A stretch of DNA of 7,153 bases from Desulfobacteraceae bacterium (GTDB lineage: Bacteria > Desulfobacterota > Desulfobulbia > Desulfobulbales > Desulfobulbaceae), in assembly GCA_022837185.1 (NCBI GenBank), contig JALHJD010000153.1, positions 1 through 7,153 on the forward strand, given 5' to 3'. Below, in pieces: positions 1 to 6,456 of this stretch. Under the pieces are notes generated by a model, which did no database searches, was not told the origin of the DNA, and saw only the letters and a program-made list of their open reading frames with translations. The number at the start of each line of letters is the position of its first letter. The stretch's first letter is position 1. The translations under genes were made by a program, and so were the position numbers.

Positions 1-44
1 ACGAGTGGATGACCGGCAAGGTCTATCTCAACCTCAACCCGTAA
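1..44 (+). CDS. 3' end of an unidentified gene (partial)
   Basis: Reading from base 3, the frame gives EWMTGKVYLNLNP followed by TAA at 42-44. Only 13 residues are visible, so neither family nor function can be named. The reasons to think it is coding are an open frame ending in a stop, GC-ending codons like the neighbouring genes, and the 56-base gap to the catalase start, which is a normal intergenic distance. It could share a transcript with the catalase gene. No terminator is apparent in 45-100. Confidence 0.4.
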   Translation, partial: EWMTGKVYLNLNP

Positions 45-100
45 CCCCAGCGTCATGACCAACACCACGGAAATTTACAGAAAAAAGGTTGCACAACCCC

Positions 101-1561
101 ATGAGCGAGCAGAAGTGCCCCTATCATCTCACCACCACGGCCGGTGCGCCGGTGGCCGACAACCAGAATTCCCTGTCAGCCGGTCCCCGCGGTCCGCTCC
201 TGCTCCAGGACTATCAGCTGATCGAAAAGCTGGCCCACCAGAACCGGGAGCGCATCCCCGAGCGGCCCGTCCATGCCAAGGGGTCCGGCGCCTACGGCAC
301 CCTGACCGTCACCCACGACATCACGCGCTACACCAAAGCCGCTCTGTTTGCGGAAATCGGCACGCAGACCCCGGTGTTCATGCGCTTTTCCACCGTGGCC
401 GGCGAACGGGGAGCGGCCGACGCCGAGCGGGACGTTCGCGGCTTTGCCATGAAATACTACACCAAGGAGGGCAACTGGGACCTGGTGGGCAACAACACGC
501 CGGTCTTCTTTGTCCGCGACCCCCTGAAATTTCCCGACTTCATTCATACCCAGAAGCGGCACCCGCGCACCAATCTCCGCAGCGCCACGGCCATGTGGGA
601 TTTCTGGTCCCTGTCGCCGGAGAGCCTGCACCAGGTGACGATCCTCTTCTCCGACCGCGGCCTGCCCCGGGGCTACCGCCATATCAACGGCTACGGCTCC
701 CATACCTACAGCTTCTTCAACGCGGCCGGCGAGCGCTTCTGGGTCAAGTTCCATTTCAAGACCCGGCAGGGCATCGAGTGCCTCACCAACCGCGAGGCCG
801 AAGCGATTGTCGCCAAAGACCGCGAGAGTTCCCAGCGCGATCTGTACGAAGCCATCGAACAGGGAGACTTCCCCCGCTGGAAGGTCCAGGTCCAGATCAT
901 GCCCGAGCTGGAGGCGGAAACCTATCACATCCATCCCTTTGACGTGACCAAGGTCTGGCCCCACGGCGACTACCCGGTCATGGACGTGGGCATCCTGGAG
1001 CTGAACCGCAACCCGGAAAACTACTTCGCCGAGGTCGAGCAGTCCTCCTTCAGCCCGTCCAACATCGTTCCGGGCATCGGCTGGTCGCCGGACAAGATGC
1101 TCCAGGCCCGCATTTTCTCCTATGCCGACGCCCACCGCTACCGGGTCGGCACCCATTACGAGATGCTGCCGGTGAACACGCCCCTGGCCCCGGTGCAGAC
1201 CTATCACCAGGACGGTTCCATGCGCTTCGACGCGCCCGGCGGCCCGGATGCCTACTACGAACCGAACAGTTTCGGCGGCCCGGTCCAGGACGACCGGTTC
1301 AGGGAACCGCCGCTGAAGATCTCCGGCGACGCCGACCGCTACGACCACCGAATTGGCAACGACGACTACACCCAGCCCGGCAACCTGTTCCGGCTCATGG
1401 ACGCGGGAAGGCAGAAGCAGCTGTTCAACAACCTGGCCGAGGCCATGGAGGGCGTACCGGCGCATATCGTCAACCGGCAGCTCAATCACTTCCACAAGGC
1501 CGATCCGGCCTATGCGGCGGGCGTGGCCAGGGCGATGGGCATCAATTTCCAGCCGGAGTAA
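101..1561 (+). CDS. katA: Monofunctional haem catalase (clade 3, small-subunit type)
   Basis: This enzyme dismutates hydrogen peroxide to water and oxygen, and it has no signal peptide, so it acts in the cytoplasm. The 486 residues match the usual length of small-subunit catalases. The N-terminal [13 protein letters not shown] block is typical. The distal catalytic histidine is His58 in [10 protein letters not shown], the distal asparagine is in GNNTPVFF (residues 130-137), and the proximal haem ligand is Tyr341 in [13 protein letters not shown], with Arg337 four residues before it. The segments [14 protein letters not shown] (166-179) and [15 protein letters not shown] (300-314) are near-invariant in the family. 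No key residue is missing. I chose ATG at 101. An in-frame TTG at 89 would add four residues, but it directly abuts the only purine-rich stretch (AAAAAAGG, 81-88), leaving no spacing for a ribosome site. The ankyrin gene follows 76 bases downstream and is probably co-transcribed. I saw no clear promoter or OxyR/PerR-type site in 45-100. Confidence 0.98.
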   Translation: MSEQKCPYHLTTTAGAPVADNQNSLSAGPRGPLLLQDYQLIEKLAHQNRERIPERPVHAKGSGAYGTLTVTHDITRYTKAALFAEIGTQTPVFMRFSTVAGERGAADAERDVRGFAMKYYTKEGNWDLVGNNTPVFFVRDPLKFPDFIHTQKRHPRTNLRSATAMWDFWSLSPESLHQVTILFSDRGLPRGYRHINGYGSHTYSFFNAAGERFWVKFHFKTRQGIECLTNREAEAIVAKDRESSQRDLYEAIEQGDFPRWKVQVQIMPELEAETYHIHPFDVTKVWPHGDYPVMDVGILELNRNPENYFAEVEQSSFSPSNIVPGIGWSPDKMLQARIFSYADAHRYRVGTHYEMLPVNTPLAPVQTYHQDGSMRFDAPGGPDAYYEPNSFGGPVQDDRFREPPLKISGDADRYDHRIGNDDYTQPGNLFRLMDAGRQKQLFNNLAEAMEGVPAHIVNRQLNHFHKADPAYAAGVARAMGINFQPE

Positions 1562-1584
1562 CGGCTGTCAGCCTGGAAAGAAGG

Positions 1585-1620
1585 CATGCCGTGGCGGAGC
1601 ACGCCGGCCGCCCCGGCATG
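1585..1620 (+). other. GC-rich hairpin between catalase and ankyrin genes
   Basis: An inverted repeat pairs 1585-1591 (CATGCCG) with 1614-1620 (CGGCATG). After a single T/C mismatch, 1593-1597 (GGCGG) pairs with 1608-1612 (CCGCC), leaving a 10-base loop. No T-run follows, so it does not look like a simple terminator. It ends 7 bases before the GGAG ribosome site of the ankyrin gene (1628-1631). It could protect the 3' end of the catalase message, partly reduce read-through, or modulate ankyrin translation. The structure is seen in the sequence; the role is inferred. Confidence 0.5.
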
Positions 1621-1637
1621 GCGCGACGGAGCTGAGA

Positions 1638-2150
1638 ATGACAATGTTTCTCACCAAGGAAGAGGAAAGCAGGTACGCTGAACTGCAGCACATGGCCCTG
1701 GACTGCGCCCGGTCCGGGGACGGCGCGATGCTGGAGAGCATGGTGCGGGCGGGCATGCCGGTCAACCTGAGCGACGGCCGGGGCAATTCCCTGCTGATGC
1801 TGGCCGTCTACCACGGCCATGAGGCGGCGGCCCGCATGCTGATCGGCTATGGAGCGGAGATTGACCGCCGCAACGATCACGGGCAGACCCCGCTGGGCGG
1901 GGCGGCCTTCAAGGGCAACATCGAAATGGTGAACATGCTGATCGAGGCGGGGGCCGACGTCGACGGCGACAACGGCGGCGGCAGGACTCCGCTCATGTTC
2001 GCCGCCATGTTCGGCCATCGGGAGGTCGTGGCCCGCCTGATCCGCGCCGGGGCGGACACCCTGTCCCAGACCCTGTTCGGCGTCTCGGCCGAGCGGATCG
2101 CCGGCATCACCGGGGCCCTGCGCTCGCTGGGCTCCCTGTTTGGACGATAA
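1638..2150 (+). CDS. Small ankyrin-repeat protein, catalase accessory protein
   Basis: A 170-residue protein without signal peptide or membrane segment. After a charged N-terminus (TKEEESRYAELQ) there is a degenerate helical pair (about 15-47), then ankyrin repeats at about 48-80 (NSLLMLAVYHGHEAAARMLI), 81-113 (HGQTPLGGAAFKGNIEMVNM) and 114-143 (GRTPLMFAAMFGHREVVARL), and a short C-terminal cap. The ATG at 1638 is preceded by GGAG at 1628-1631 with six bases of spacing; a second ATG at 1644 is possible but less well placed. The frame is open further upstream, but that part overlaps the catalase gene in another frame and is a shadow. Ankyrin proteins beside catalase genes are known: in Pseudomonas aeruginosa AnkB is needed for full KatB activity, and in Campylobacter jejuni Cj1386 passes haem to KatA. 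By position this protein probably does a similar job for the upstream catalase. The neighbouring partner is seen; the haem role is inferred. Confidence 0.93.
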   Translation: MTMFLTKEEESRYAELQHMALDCARSGDGAMLESMVRAGMPVNLSDGRGNSLLMLAVYHGHEAAARMLIGYGAEIDRRNDHGQTPLGGAAFKGNIEMVNMLIEAGADVDGDNGGGRTPLMFAAMFGHREVVARLIRAGADTLSQTLFGVSAERIAGITGALRSLGSLFGR

Positions 2151-2179
2151 GGCCCCTGCATTTTTGGCTGGCATGCTCT

Positions 2180-3676
2180 TCAGGGACAGGCATCGGGGTC
2201 GTTGCCGGAGCAGGGCGGCTGTGGGGGCGGCTCAGCGTTTCGGGCGGCCGCGGACGTGATGATCGGCGTATAGAACAGGATGCCGGCCGGCGGGCGGGGC
2301 TGCAGGAAGGCATGGGCAGCCGCCAGATCGACCAGGCCGTGGCCGGAGTCGTTGTCGCTGCCCGGTATTCCCAGGTCAATGGCAGACCGGACCAGGGCCT
2401 GTTCCAGCTGGTCAACGGTCAGCTCCGGATCCGCGCTCAGCAGCAGCGCCATGCCCCCGGCAACCAGGGGGGCGGCAAACGAGGTGCCGGACACGATGGC
2501 ATAGTCGTCGGGGCTTGTCCCCCCCAGGGTCAGGTCCGTTGTCCGGACGTCCACCCCCGGGGCCGCCAGGTCGGGATAGATCCCCCCGTCGCAGGCCGAG
2601 GGGCCGCGGGCGCTGCGGTCGGCGATGGTCAAAGCGGAATCGACCGCGCCGACGGCAAAGCTTTCCGGATAGTTGGCAGGACTGATGCTGGTGGCCGGAC
2701 CGGGCCCGGAGTTGCCGGCCGCGAAGACCACGGCGACCCCGGCGGCCCGCAGGGCCTGGACGGCGGGGCGGAACACGTCCTTGCATTCGCCGGCATCCGC
2801 ACCATCGAAGCCCCACGAGTTGTTCACCACATCGGGCAGGTCATCGGTTGCCGGATCGTCATCCGGGTCGAGCAGCCACTGGAATCCCAGGTGCACGGCG
2901 CTCAACGCCGCATTTCCCTCGGCATCGAAGATCCTGACCGCTATCCAGCGGGCGTCCGGGGCTGCCCCGACGGCCGTACCCCCGGCGCCGCCGCCCACCA
3001 TCAGGCCCATGACCTGGGTGCCGTGGCCGTTGCTGTCATGCGGGGTGGCATATTCGCCGTAGGGATCGAACCAGCTGTTGCTCCCGCCCCGCCACCGGGG
3101 GGCCAGGTCCGGGTGGTCGCCGTCGACCCCGGTGTCCATGGCGGCAACGACAACACCGGAGCCGGTATGCCCCATGTTCCAGAGCTCCGGGGCGCGAATC
3201 GCCGCAATGTTCCATTCCGGCGGGATCACCAAAGCCGGCTCGGGTTCCCCGAGGGTGATCATCCTGTCCAGCTCGACACTCAGCACTCCCGGCAGAGCCG
3301 CCAGATCAATGATCAACTCCGCCCTGACCGTGGCCGCCATGCCGTTGAATATCCAGTAGGGAATTACTTTTCCGGCCTTGTTCCGCTGCAGGAACCGTTT
3401 GAGGCTGCCCTGGGTCCGGGCCGCCTTGGCCCGGAGGGAGCGGTTCAGCTCAGCCCGCATTGCCCTCCTGCTCTTTCCGCGCAGGCTGCCCGGGTCGAAC
3501 TGGTCCCTGAGGGTGATGATGACCGGAATCTCGTCGCCGGGAGCGGACCGGTCGAGCCTTGCTGCGAGCTCCGCCTTAATGACACCGGCCTCTGCCCGAC
3601 AGGGCATCCCGAGCAGGAGGATCATTGCCGGCACAATCAATAGGGCGGCTCTGTTCCTGGAAATGAAGTCCTGCAT
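2180..3676 (-). CDS. Secreted subtilisin-family serine protease (S8, bacillopeptidase F-like)
   Basis: A 498-residue exported protease. Residues 1-30 are a signal peptide (hydrophobic LLIVPAMILLLGMP, likely cut after AEA30). Residues about 50-140 look like an I9-type inhibitor propeptide (PVIITLRDQF ... VLSVELDRMI). The catalytic domain runs from about 155 to 460 with Asp181 (AAMDTGVDGDHPD), His218 (SNGHGT), oxyanion Asn322 (AAGNSGPG) and nucleophile Ser399 (SGTSFAAP), all intact. The stretch FQWLLDPDDDPATDDLPDVV followed by NNSWG resembles the bacillopeptidase F-like subgroup, and Cys298/Cys362 could form a disulfide. After the domain come ILFYTPIITS, a proline-rich spacer and a tail with two cysteines (489, 497). 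The start is uncertain: ATG at 3676 gives a clean signal peptide but lacks a good ribosome site. A TTG at 3754 would add 26 charged residues and is less likely. It has its own upstream region (3677-3880) after the terminator of the neighbouring operon; I could not assign a promoter there. It converges with the ankyrin gene. Confidence 0.95.
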   Translation of the reverse strand: MQDFISRNRAALLIVPAMILLLGMPCRAEAGVIKAELAARLDRSAPGDEIPVIITLRDQFDPGSLRGKSRRAMRAELNRSLRAKAARTQGSLKRFLQRNKAGKVIPYWIFNGMAATVRAELIIDLAALPGVLSVELDRMITLGEPEPALVIPPEWNIAAIRAPELWNMGHTGSGVVVAAMDTGVDGDHPDLAPRWRGGSNSWFDPYGEYATPHDSNGHGTQVMGLMVGGGAGGTAVGAAPDARWIAVRIFDAEGNAALSAVHLGFQWLLDPDDDPATDDLPDVVNNSWGFDGADAGECKDVFRPAVQALRAAGVAVVFAAGNSGPGPATSISPANYPESFAVGAVDSALTIADRSARGPSACDGGIYPDLAAPGVDVRTTDLTLGGTSPDDYAIVSGTSFAAPLVAGGMALLLSADPELTVDQLEQALVRSAIDLGIPGSDNDSGHGLVDLAAAHAFLQPRPPAGILFYTPIITSAAARNAEPPPQPPCSGNDPDACP

Positions 3677-3876
3677 GGGATTCTGTTGCGTGGGAATATT
3701 CTTTTCGACCGCTTCGCCCGGGTCACCCTTGGGAGGACGGCGCTGGATGAACAACCGGTTTCAGGTTGCGGGCAATGGCTGCGACAGGGACAATTTCACC
3801 GGACTATTTTTTGTACACTCTTGTGCGAACGTTTGCCAGTACTTTCCGTGACAGCGGCAATCAAACGGTGCCGGCC

Positions 3877-3918
3877 TGAAAGGAAAAGGCGGCCGTGGGC
3901 CTTGCCCACATGCCGCCT
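3877..3918 (-). terminator. Rho-independent terminator of the - strand secreted-protein operon
   Basis: On the - strand a hairpin forms from 3912-3918 with 3887-3893 (AGGCGGC/GCCGCCT). After a small bulge, 3904-3909 pairs with 3895-3900 (GTGGGC/GCCCAC), with a three-base loop. Reading on, the - strand continues TTTTCCTTT, giving a T-rich tract. It lies 48 bases beyond the stop codon at 3966, so it ends transcription of the secreted-protein gene and separates that unit from the protease gene. Confidence 0.8.
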
Positions 3919-3965
3919 GCTCCGCAGTTTGCCTTAAATATGCCCCTCGTGCCGGGGGGCCCGCG

Positions 3966-4823
3966 TTACTGTTGTTTATTGCCGGTGGTGGCGGGCACGA
4001 ACATCGGCCAGTAGAAGCTTTCCTTGCCCTGCAGGCAGAAGGCCAGGTCATGCTGGTTGAAATCGGGCAGGTAGGAAGAGGCGTTCGCCCAATTTTGCGG
4101 CAGAAAATAGCCATAAACTGCTTCCCATTCCGGCGCCTGACCGGGATTCTCGACCTTGGCCGGAGAACGGTTGGCGGTGTCGGCGGCGAAACGGCCGTAC
4201 TGGCCGTAGATCAACCAGTCCAGCTGCGGATAGAACACCAGCCAGTAGACCCCCGAATTCAGCCTGACCGGCGGGTCGAGCGTCAGGGTCACATTGCTCT
4301 CATACAACACCCCCGGATCAACTTCCGTGGTCTCGATGGTGACGCGGCTGTCGGTGGGGGGAACGGCCAGGGACCAGACCGGCGGGTTGCCGTTGCCCCA
4401 GGGATCGCCGTCGGGCTTGCCGCCCCGGTCATGGTAGATCTCGAAATGGAGGGTGTTGGCCTCGGCCAGATCCGTTGCCATGTTGTAGAGGGCACCCGGC
4501 ACAGAGATGGTATCGATCAGCCACGGCCGGAAGCTCATGAAATCATCGGCCAGAAAAATATCAAACCCGGCCTGGGTCTCTTCGAACTGCTGACTGGCGT
4601 AGGGGGTCGTGTTGACGCCGCTCCGGGGCTGATTCCACAGATTGCAGGTCAGGGGCTCGGCCTGCTGCGGCCTGATCACCGCCGCGTCTCCCCGGGGGGC
4701 CGCCGGCCCCCTCAGGGCCGGCACCTTGTCCCCGGCCCAGGCCGGCATCGCCGACAGCACGAGAAATATTCCCGCCAACAGGGAACCATAATTCCGTAGT
4801 GTTTGTCTCGCCGATGTCTTCAT
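3966..4823 (-). CDS. Secreted protein of unknown function with C-terminal MFVPATTG tail
   Basis: I do not recognise a named family. The 285 residues begin with a signal peptide (twin basic residues at the N-terminus, then LLAGIFLVLSAMPAWA, cut after Ala30). The mature part is rich in aromatic residues and short alternating beta-like segments: FDIFLADDFMSFRPWLIDTI (87-106), TLHFEIYHDRGGKPDGD (124-140), VTLTLDPPVRLNSGVYWLVF (178-197). This pattern of a beta-sandwich with a 'G-x-YWL-x-F' strand is common in extracellular jelly-roll-like domains, but that is an impression only. There are two cysteines (60 and 263), near the two ends of the mature protein, which could bridge. The last 14 residues (YWPMFVPATTGNKQQ region) closely match the end of the cupredoxin-like protein encoded two genes upstream. 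ATG at 4823 is supported by AGGA at 4833-4836, nine bases upstream. It lies 96 bases after the lipoprotein gene and is followed by a terminator, so it is probably the last gene of the operon or a separate single-gene unit. Confidence 0.87.
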   Translation of the reverse strand: MKTSARQTLRNYGSLLAGIFLVLSAMPAWAGDKVPALRGPAAPRGDAAVIRPQQAEPLTCNLWNQPRSGVNTTPYASQQFEETQAGFDIFLADDFMSFRPWLIDTISVPGALYNMATDLAEANTLHFEIYHDRGGKPDGDPWGNGNPPVWSLAVPPTDSRVTIETTEVDPGVLYESNVTLTLDPPVRLNSGVYWLVFYPQLDWLIYGQYGRFAADTANRSPAKVENPGQAPEWEAVYGYFLPQNWANASSYLPDFNQHDLAFCLQGKESFYWPMFVPATTGNKQQ

Positions 4824-4883
4824 ACGTTTTTTTCCTGTGAAAAATTTTGCTTGCCGGAAAATATTTCTTCACTCTTCTTTCGA

Positions 4884-4908
4884 CCGGGGATACGAAACAT
4901 AGCCCCGG
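4884..4908 (-). other. GC hairpin downstream of the lipoprotein gene
   Basis: CCGGGG at 4884-4889 pairs with CCCCGG at 4903-4908 around a 13-base loop, 11 bases past the lipoprotein stop. On the - strand the stem is followed by TCGAAAGAAG, not a T-run, so as a terminator it would be weak. A TTTT does follow on the + strand, but no + strand gene reads into it. The adjoining stretch 4824-4882 is unusually AT-rich for this window and could hold a promoter for the next gene, although I could not fix -35 and -10 boxes. Confidence 0.35.
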
Positions 4909-4919
4909 CCTTTTCGCGT

Positions 4920-5408
4920 TCATTGCACCACCAGGTTTTCCGCCCGGAAATCGCCTATGACCACGGTGACCAGGCTGCCGGTCTTGACCAGTCCGGGCAC
5001 CGTGCCGAAAAACATCCAGTAAATGCGGTCCTCCCTGGGCGGATCGGAGGAGCGCAGCGGTCCGATCTTGGCCGTCCTGGGAACCGCCAGCACCTGGCCG
5101 CTGGCCTGGTCGATCAGGTAGGGCTTGTTGGCCCGCTTGAACAGGCTTGCCGCCTTTTCGGAGTCCAGCACCCGGAAGCGGAAATCAACCATATGCCCGC
5201 CGGCCGACATGGCCAGGGAGGTCACTTCGATGCCCCACTGCTCCTTGAGGGCCGGGTCGGTGGCCGGTTTTCCGGGTAGAGCCGGAACCGCTTCCGCTCC
5301 CGTCCGCGCCTGACCGGCTCCATCCGTTGCCGGCGCACAGGCCGAAAACGCCAGGCAGAGAAGCAGCCAAAGCAGCAGTCCCAAAGTGTTCTTCACCATC
5401 TCCATCAT
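4920..5408 (-). CDS. Small conserved lipoprotein of unknown function
   Basis: A 162-residue predicted lipoprotein. Residues 5-23 form a hydrophobic signal (VKNTLGLLLWLLLCLAFSA) ending in the lipobox FSAC, so Cys24 would be lipid-modified after signal peptidase II cleavage. The following A and P do not resemble the Asp+2 inner-membrane retention signal, so outer-membrane placement is plausible. About 25 low-complexity linker residues precede a compact domain starting WGIEVTSLAMSAGG (about 58-71), with DFRFRVLD, KPYLID, GPLRSSDPP, YWMFFGTVPGLVK and VTVVIGDFRAENLVV. I recall similar conserved hypothetical proteins in deltaproteobacteria but know no function. No copper-ligand cluster is visible. 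The gene starts 34 bases after the cupredoxin-like gene, indicating co-transcription. The start could be GTG 5411, ATG 5408, 5405 or 5399; ATG 5408 is a compromise, since no ribosome site decides it. A role anchoring or assembling the secreted oxidase is only inferred from context. Confidence 0.9.
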   Translation of the reverse strand: MMEMVKNTLGLLLWLLLCLAFSACAPATDGAGQARTGAEAVPALPGKPATDPALKEQWGIEVTSLAMSAGGHMVDFRFRVLDSEKAASLFKRANKPYLIDQASGQVLAVPRTAKIGPLRSSDPPREDRIYWMFFGTVPGLVKTGSLVTVVIGDFRAENLVVQ

Positions 5409-5442
5409 CACGCTCTGCCGAACTTGAAAACCGGTCCGATCG

Positions 5443-6438
5443 TCAGTTCGGCCCAGTGCCGCCGGTGATCGCCGGCACGAACATGACCCAGGGGAACTTC
5501 ACCGTCAGGTGAACGAACATGCCCCCGCCGGGCGCGCCGTTGCTGGTCAGTGCCAGGCTGCGGTCATGCAGGGCGTACTTGCCCGGCTCCACCGGGGTCC
5601 ACAGGGCATCCCTGGTTTTTCCCGCCGCCAGCAGCAGGGAGTACTGCTCCCGCGGGTAGGGGTAGGGATTGCCGTCCTCGGCCACCACCCGCATGTACGG
5701 GCCCTGGAGAACAGGAACATGGCTCATGAGCCCGGCATTGAGGAACCGGATCAGCGTGGTCCCTCCCGTGTTGCCGGCCTGCACTTCCGGCACCGGCTGT
5801 CCCGGGGCGTAGGTTTTACCGTTGATCAGAAAATAGCGGGGCCTGTAGGTCATGGACGTGGCCGCGGCGGGCGGGTTGTGCAGGGCCGGATCAATCTCGC
5901 TGTACAGCAGGAGGACCTCCCGGTGGACATCGGGATACCCGCCGACGGTCAGGGCGCCGTAGAGCCCCATCTGCACCTGTTTGGCCGGATGGCTGCCGCT
6001 CTGGTACAGGTAGGTGCCGGCCCGGAGATTGCTCCAGGTGTAGGTGGCGACAGCGCCCGGAGCCGCTTCATGGGTGAAGGCGCTGACCCTCGTTCTCCCC
6101 TGCCCGTCGGTAAACGTCTGCGGGGCCAGACTGGCGGCCTGACCCGGGATGACCAGGGAAACAGCTTCATCGAGGCAGTTGCGCAGCCGGATGGTCAGGG
6201 TTGTCCCCGGCTCGGCCGTCAGCACGGGGCCGTTTTCCCAGACAACCGGGGTACCCGGGCAGGATCCCGGGTCCTGGATGAATCCCCACATGGTGATCGA
6301 AGCGCTTCCGTCGGGCGGAGACCACCGTGCCGCAACGGCCGCCAGATCCACCGCCCATACCGAGACAGGCAGCAGCAGCAATGCCCAGAACAGCAAAACC
6401 GGGGTATTTTTCTTTATTGTCCGCATCGCACGTTTCAT
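5443..6438 (-). CDS. Secreted two-domain cupredoxin-like protein (degenerate multicopper-oxidase fold)
   Basis: 331 residues with a signal peptide (1-29, ending VSVWA). Two cupredoxin-like domains follow. Domain 1 (about 45-168) has the multicopper-oxidase framework GPVLTAEPGTTLTIRLRN and GTYLYQSGSHPAKQVQMGLY. Domain 2 (about 198-312) has YRPRYFLINGKTY, TTLIRFLNAGLMSHVPVLQG, MRVVAEDGNP and a PGKYALHD strand. The normal copper motifs are largely lost: IPGQ stands where HWHG is expected, and QSGSH replaces HSH. It is therefore probably a structural or partner subunit, or binds metal in another way, rather than a self-sufficient oxidase. Cys60 and Cys88 may pair. The protein ends WVMFVPAITGGTGPN, shared with the secreted protein at 3966-4823. 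ATG at 6438 has AGGA at 6446-6449 with seven bases of spacing. The site sits just after the multicopper oxidase stop (18-base gap), so the two are translated from one message. The fold assignment is from motifs; the partnership is inferred. Confidence 0.9.
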   Translation of the reverse strand: MKRAMRTIKKNTPVLLFWALLLLPVSVWAVDLAAVAARWSPPDGSASITMWGFIQDPGSCPGTPVVWENGPVLTAEPGTTLTIRLRNCLDEAVSLVIPGQAASLAPQTFTDGQGRTRVSAFTHEAAPGAVATYTWSNLRAGTYLYQSGSHPAKQVQMGLYGALTVGGYPDVHREVLLLYSEIDPALHNPPAAATSMTYRPRYFLINGKTYAPGQPVPEVQAGNTGGTTLIRFLNAGLMSHVPVLQGPYMRVVAEDGNPYPYPREQYSLLLAAGKTRDALWTPVEPGKYALHDRSLALTSNGAPGGGMFVHLTVKFPWVMFVPAITGGTGPN

Positions 6439-6456
6439 AGCCCTTTCCTGCCTCCG

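Noticed and set aside
55..942. + strand frame overlapping the first half of the catalase gene
   Set aside because: It is an off-frame shadow rich in Pro/Arg/His; the catalase frame is unambiguous.
176..1495. Long open frame on the - strand opposite the catalase gene (439 codons)
   Set aside because: It mirrors the codon structure of a high-GC gene; its translation is low-complexity Val/Gly/Leu-rich with no recognisable domain, while the + strand encodes a full catalase.
2151..2185. Possible bidirectional terminator between the convergent ankyrin and protease genes
   Set aside because: CCCTGCAT (2154-2161) can pair with ATGC (2173-2176) and CAGGG (2181-2185), but only with a four-base bulge and without a clear T-run after the stem in either direction, so I did not call it.
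2312..3643. Long + strand open frame opposite the protease gene
   Set aside because: The - strand has an intact S8 protease with all catalytic residues; the antisense translation is Gly/Arg/Ala-rich without a domain.
3823..3840. Possible sigma-54 promoter (TGGCAAACGTTCGCA on the - strand) upstream of the protease gene
   Set aside because: The spacing between GG and GC is nine bases instead of ten and the -12 element is imperfect, so the match is not convincing.
3972..4799. + strand open frame opposite the unknown secreted protein
   Set aside because: The - strand product has a signal peptide, a ribosome site and a tail shared with a neighbouring protein; the + product has no comparable feature.
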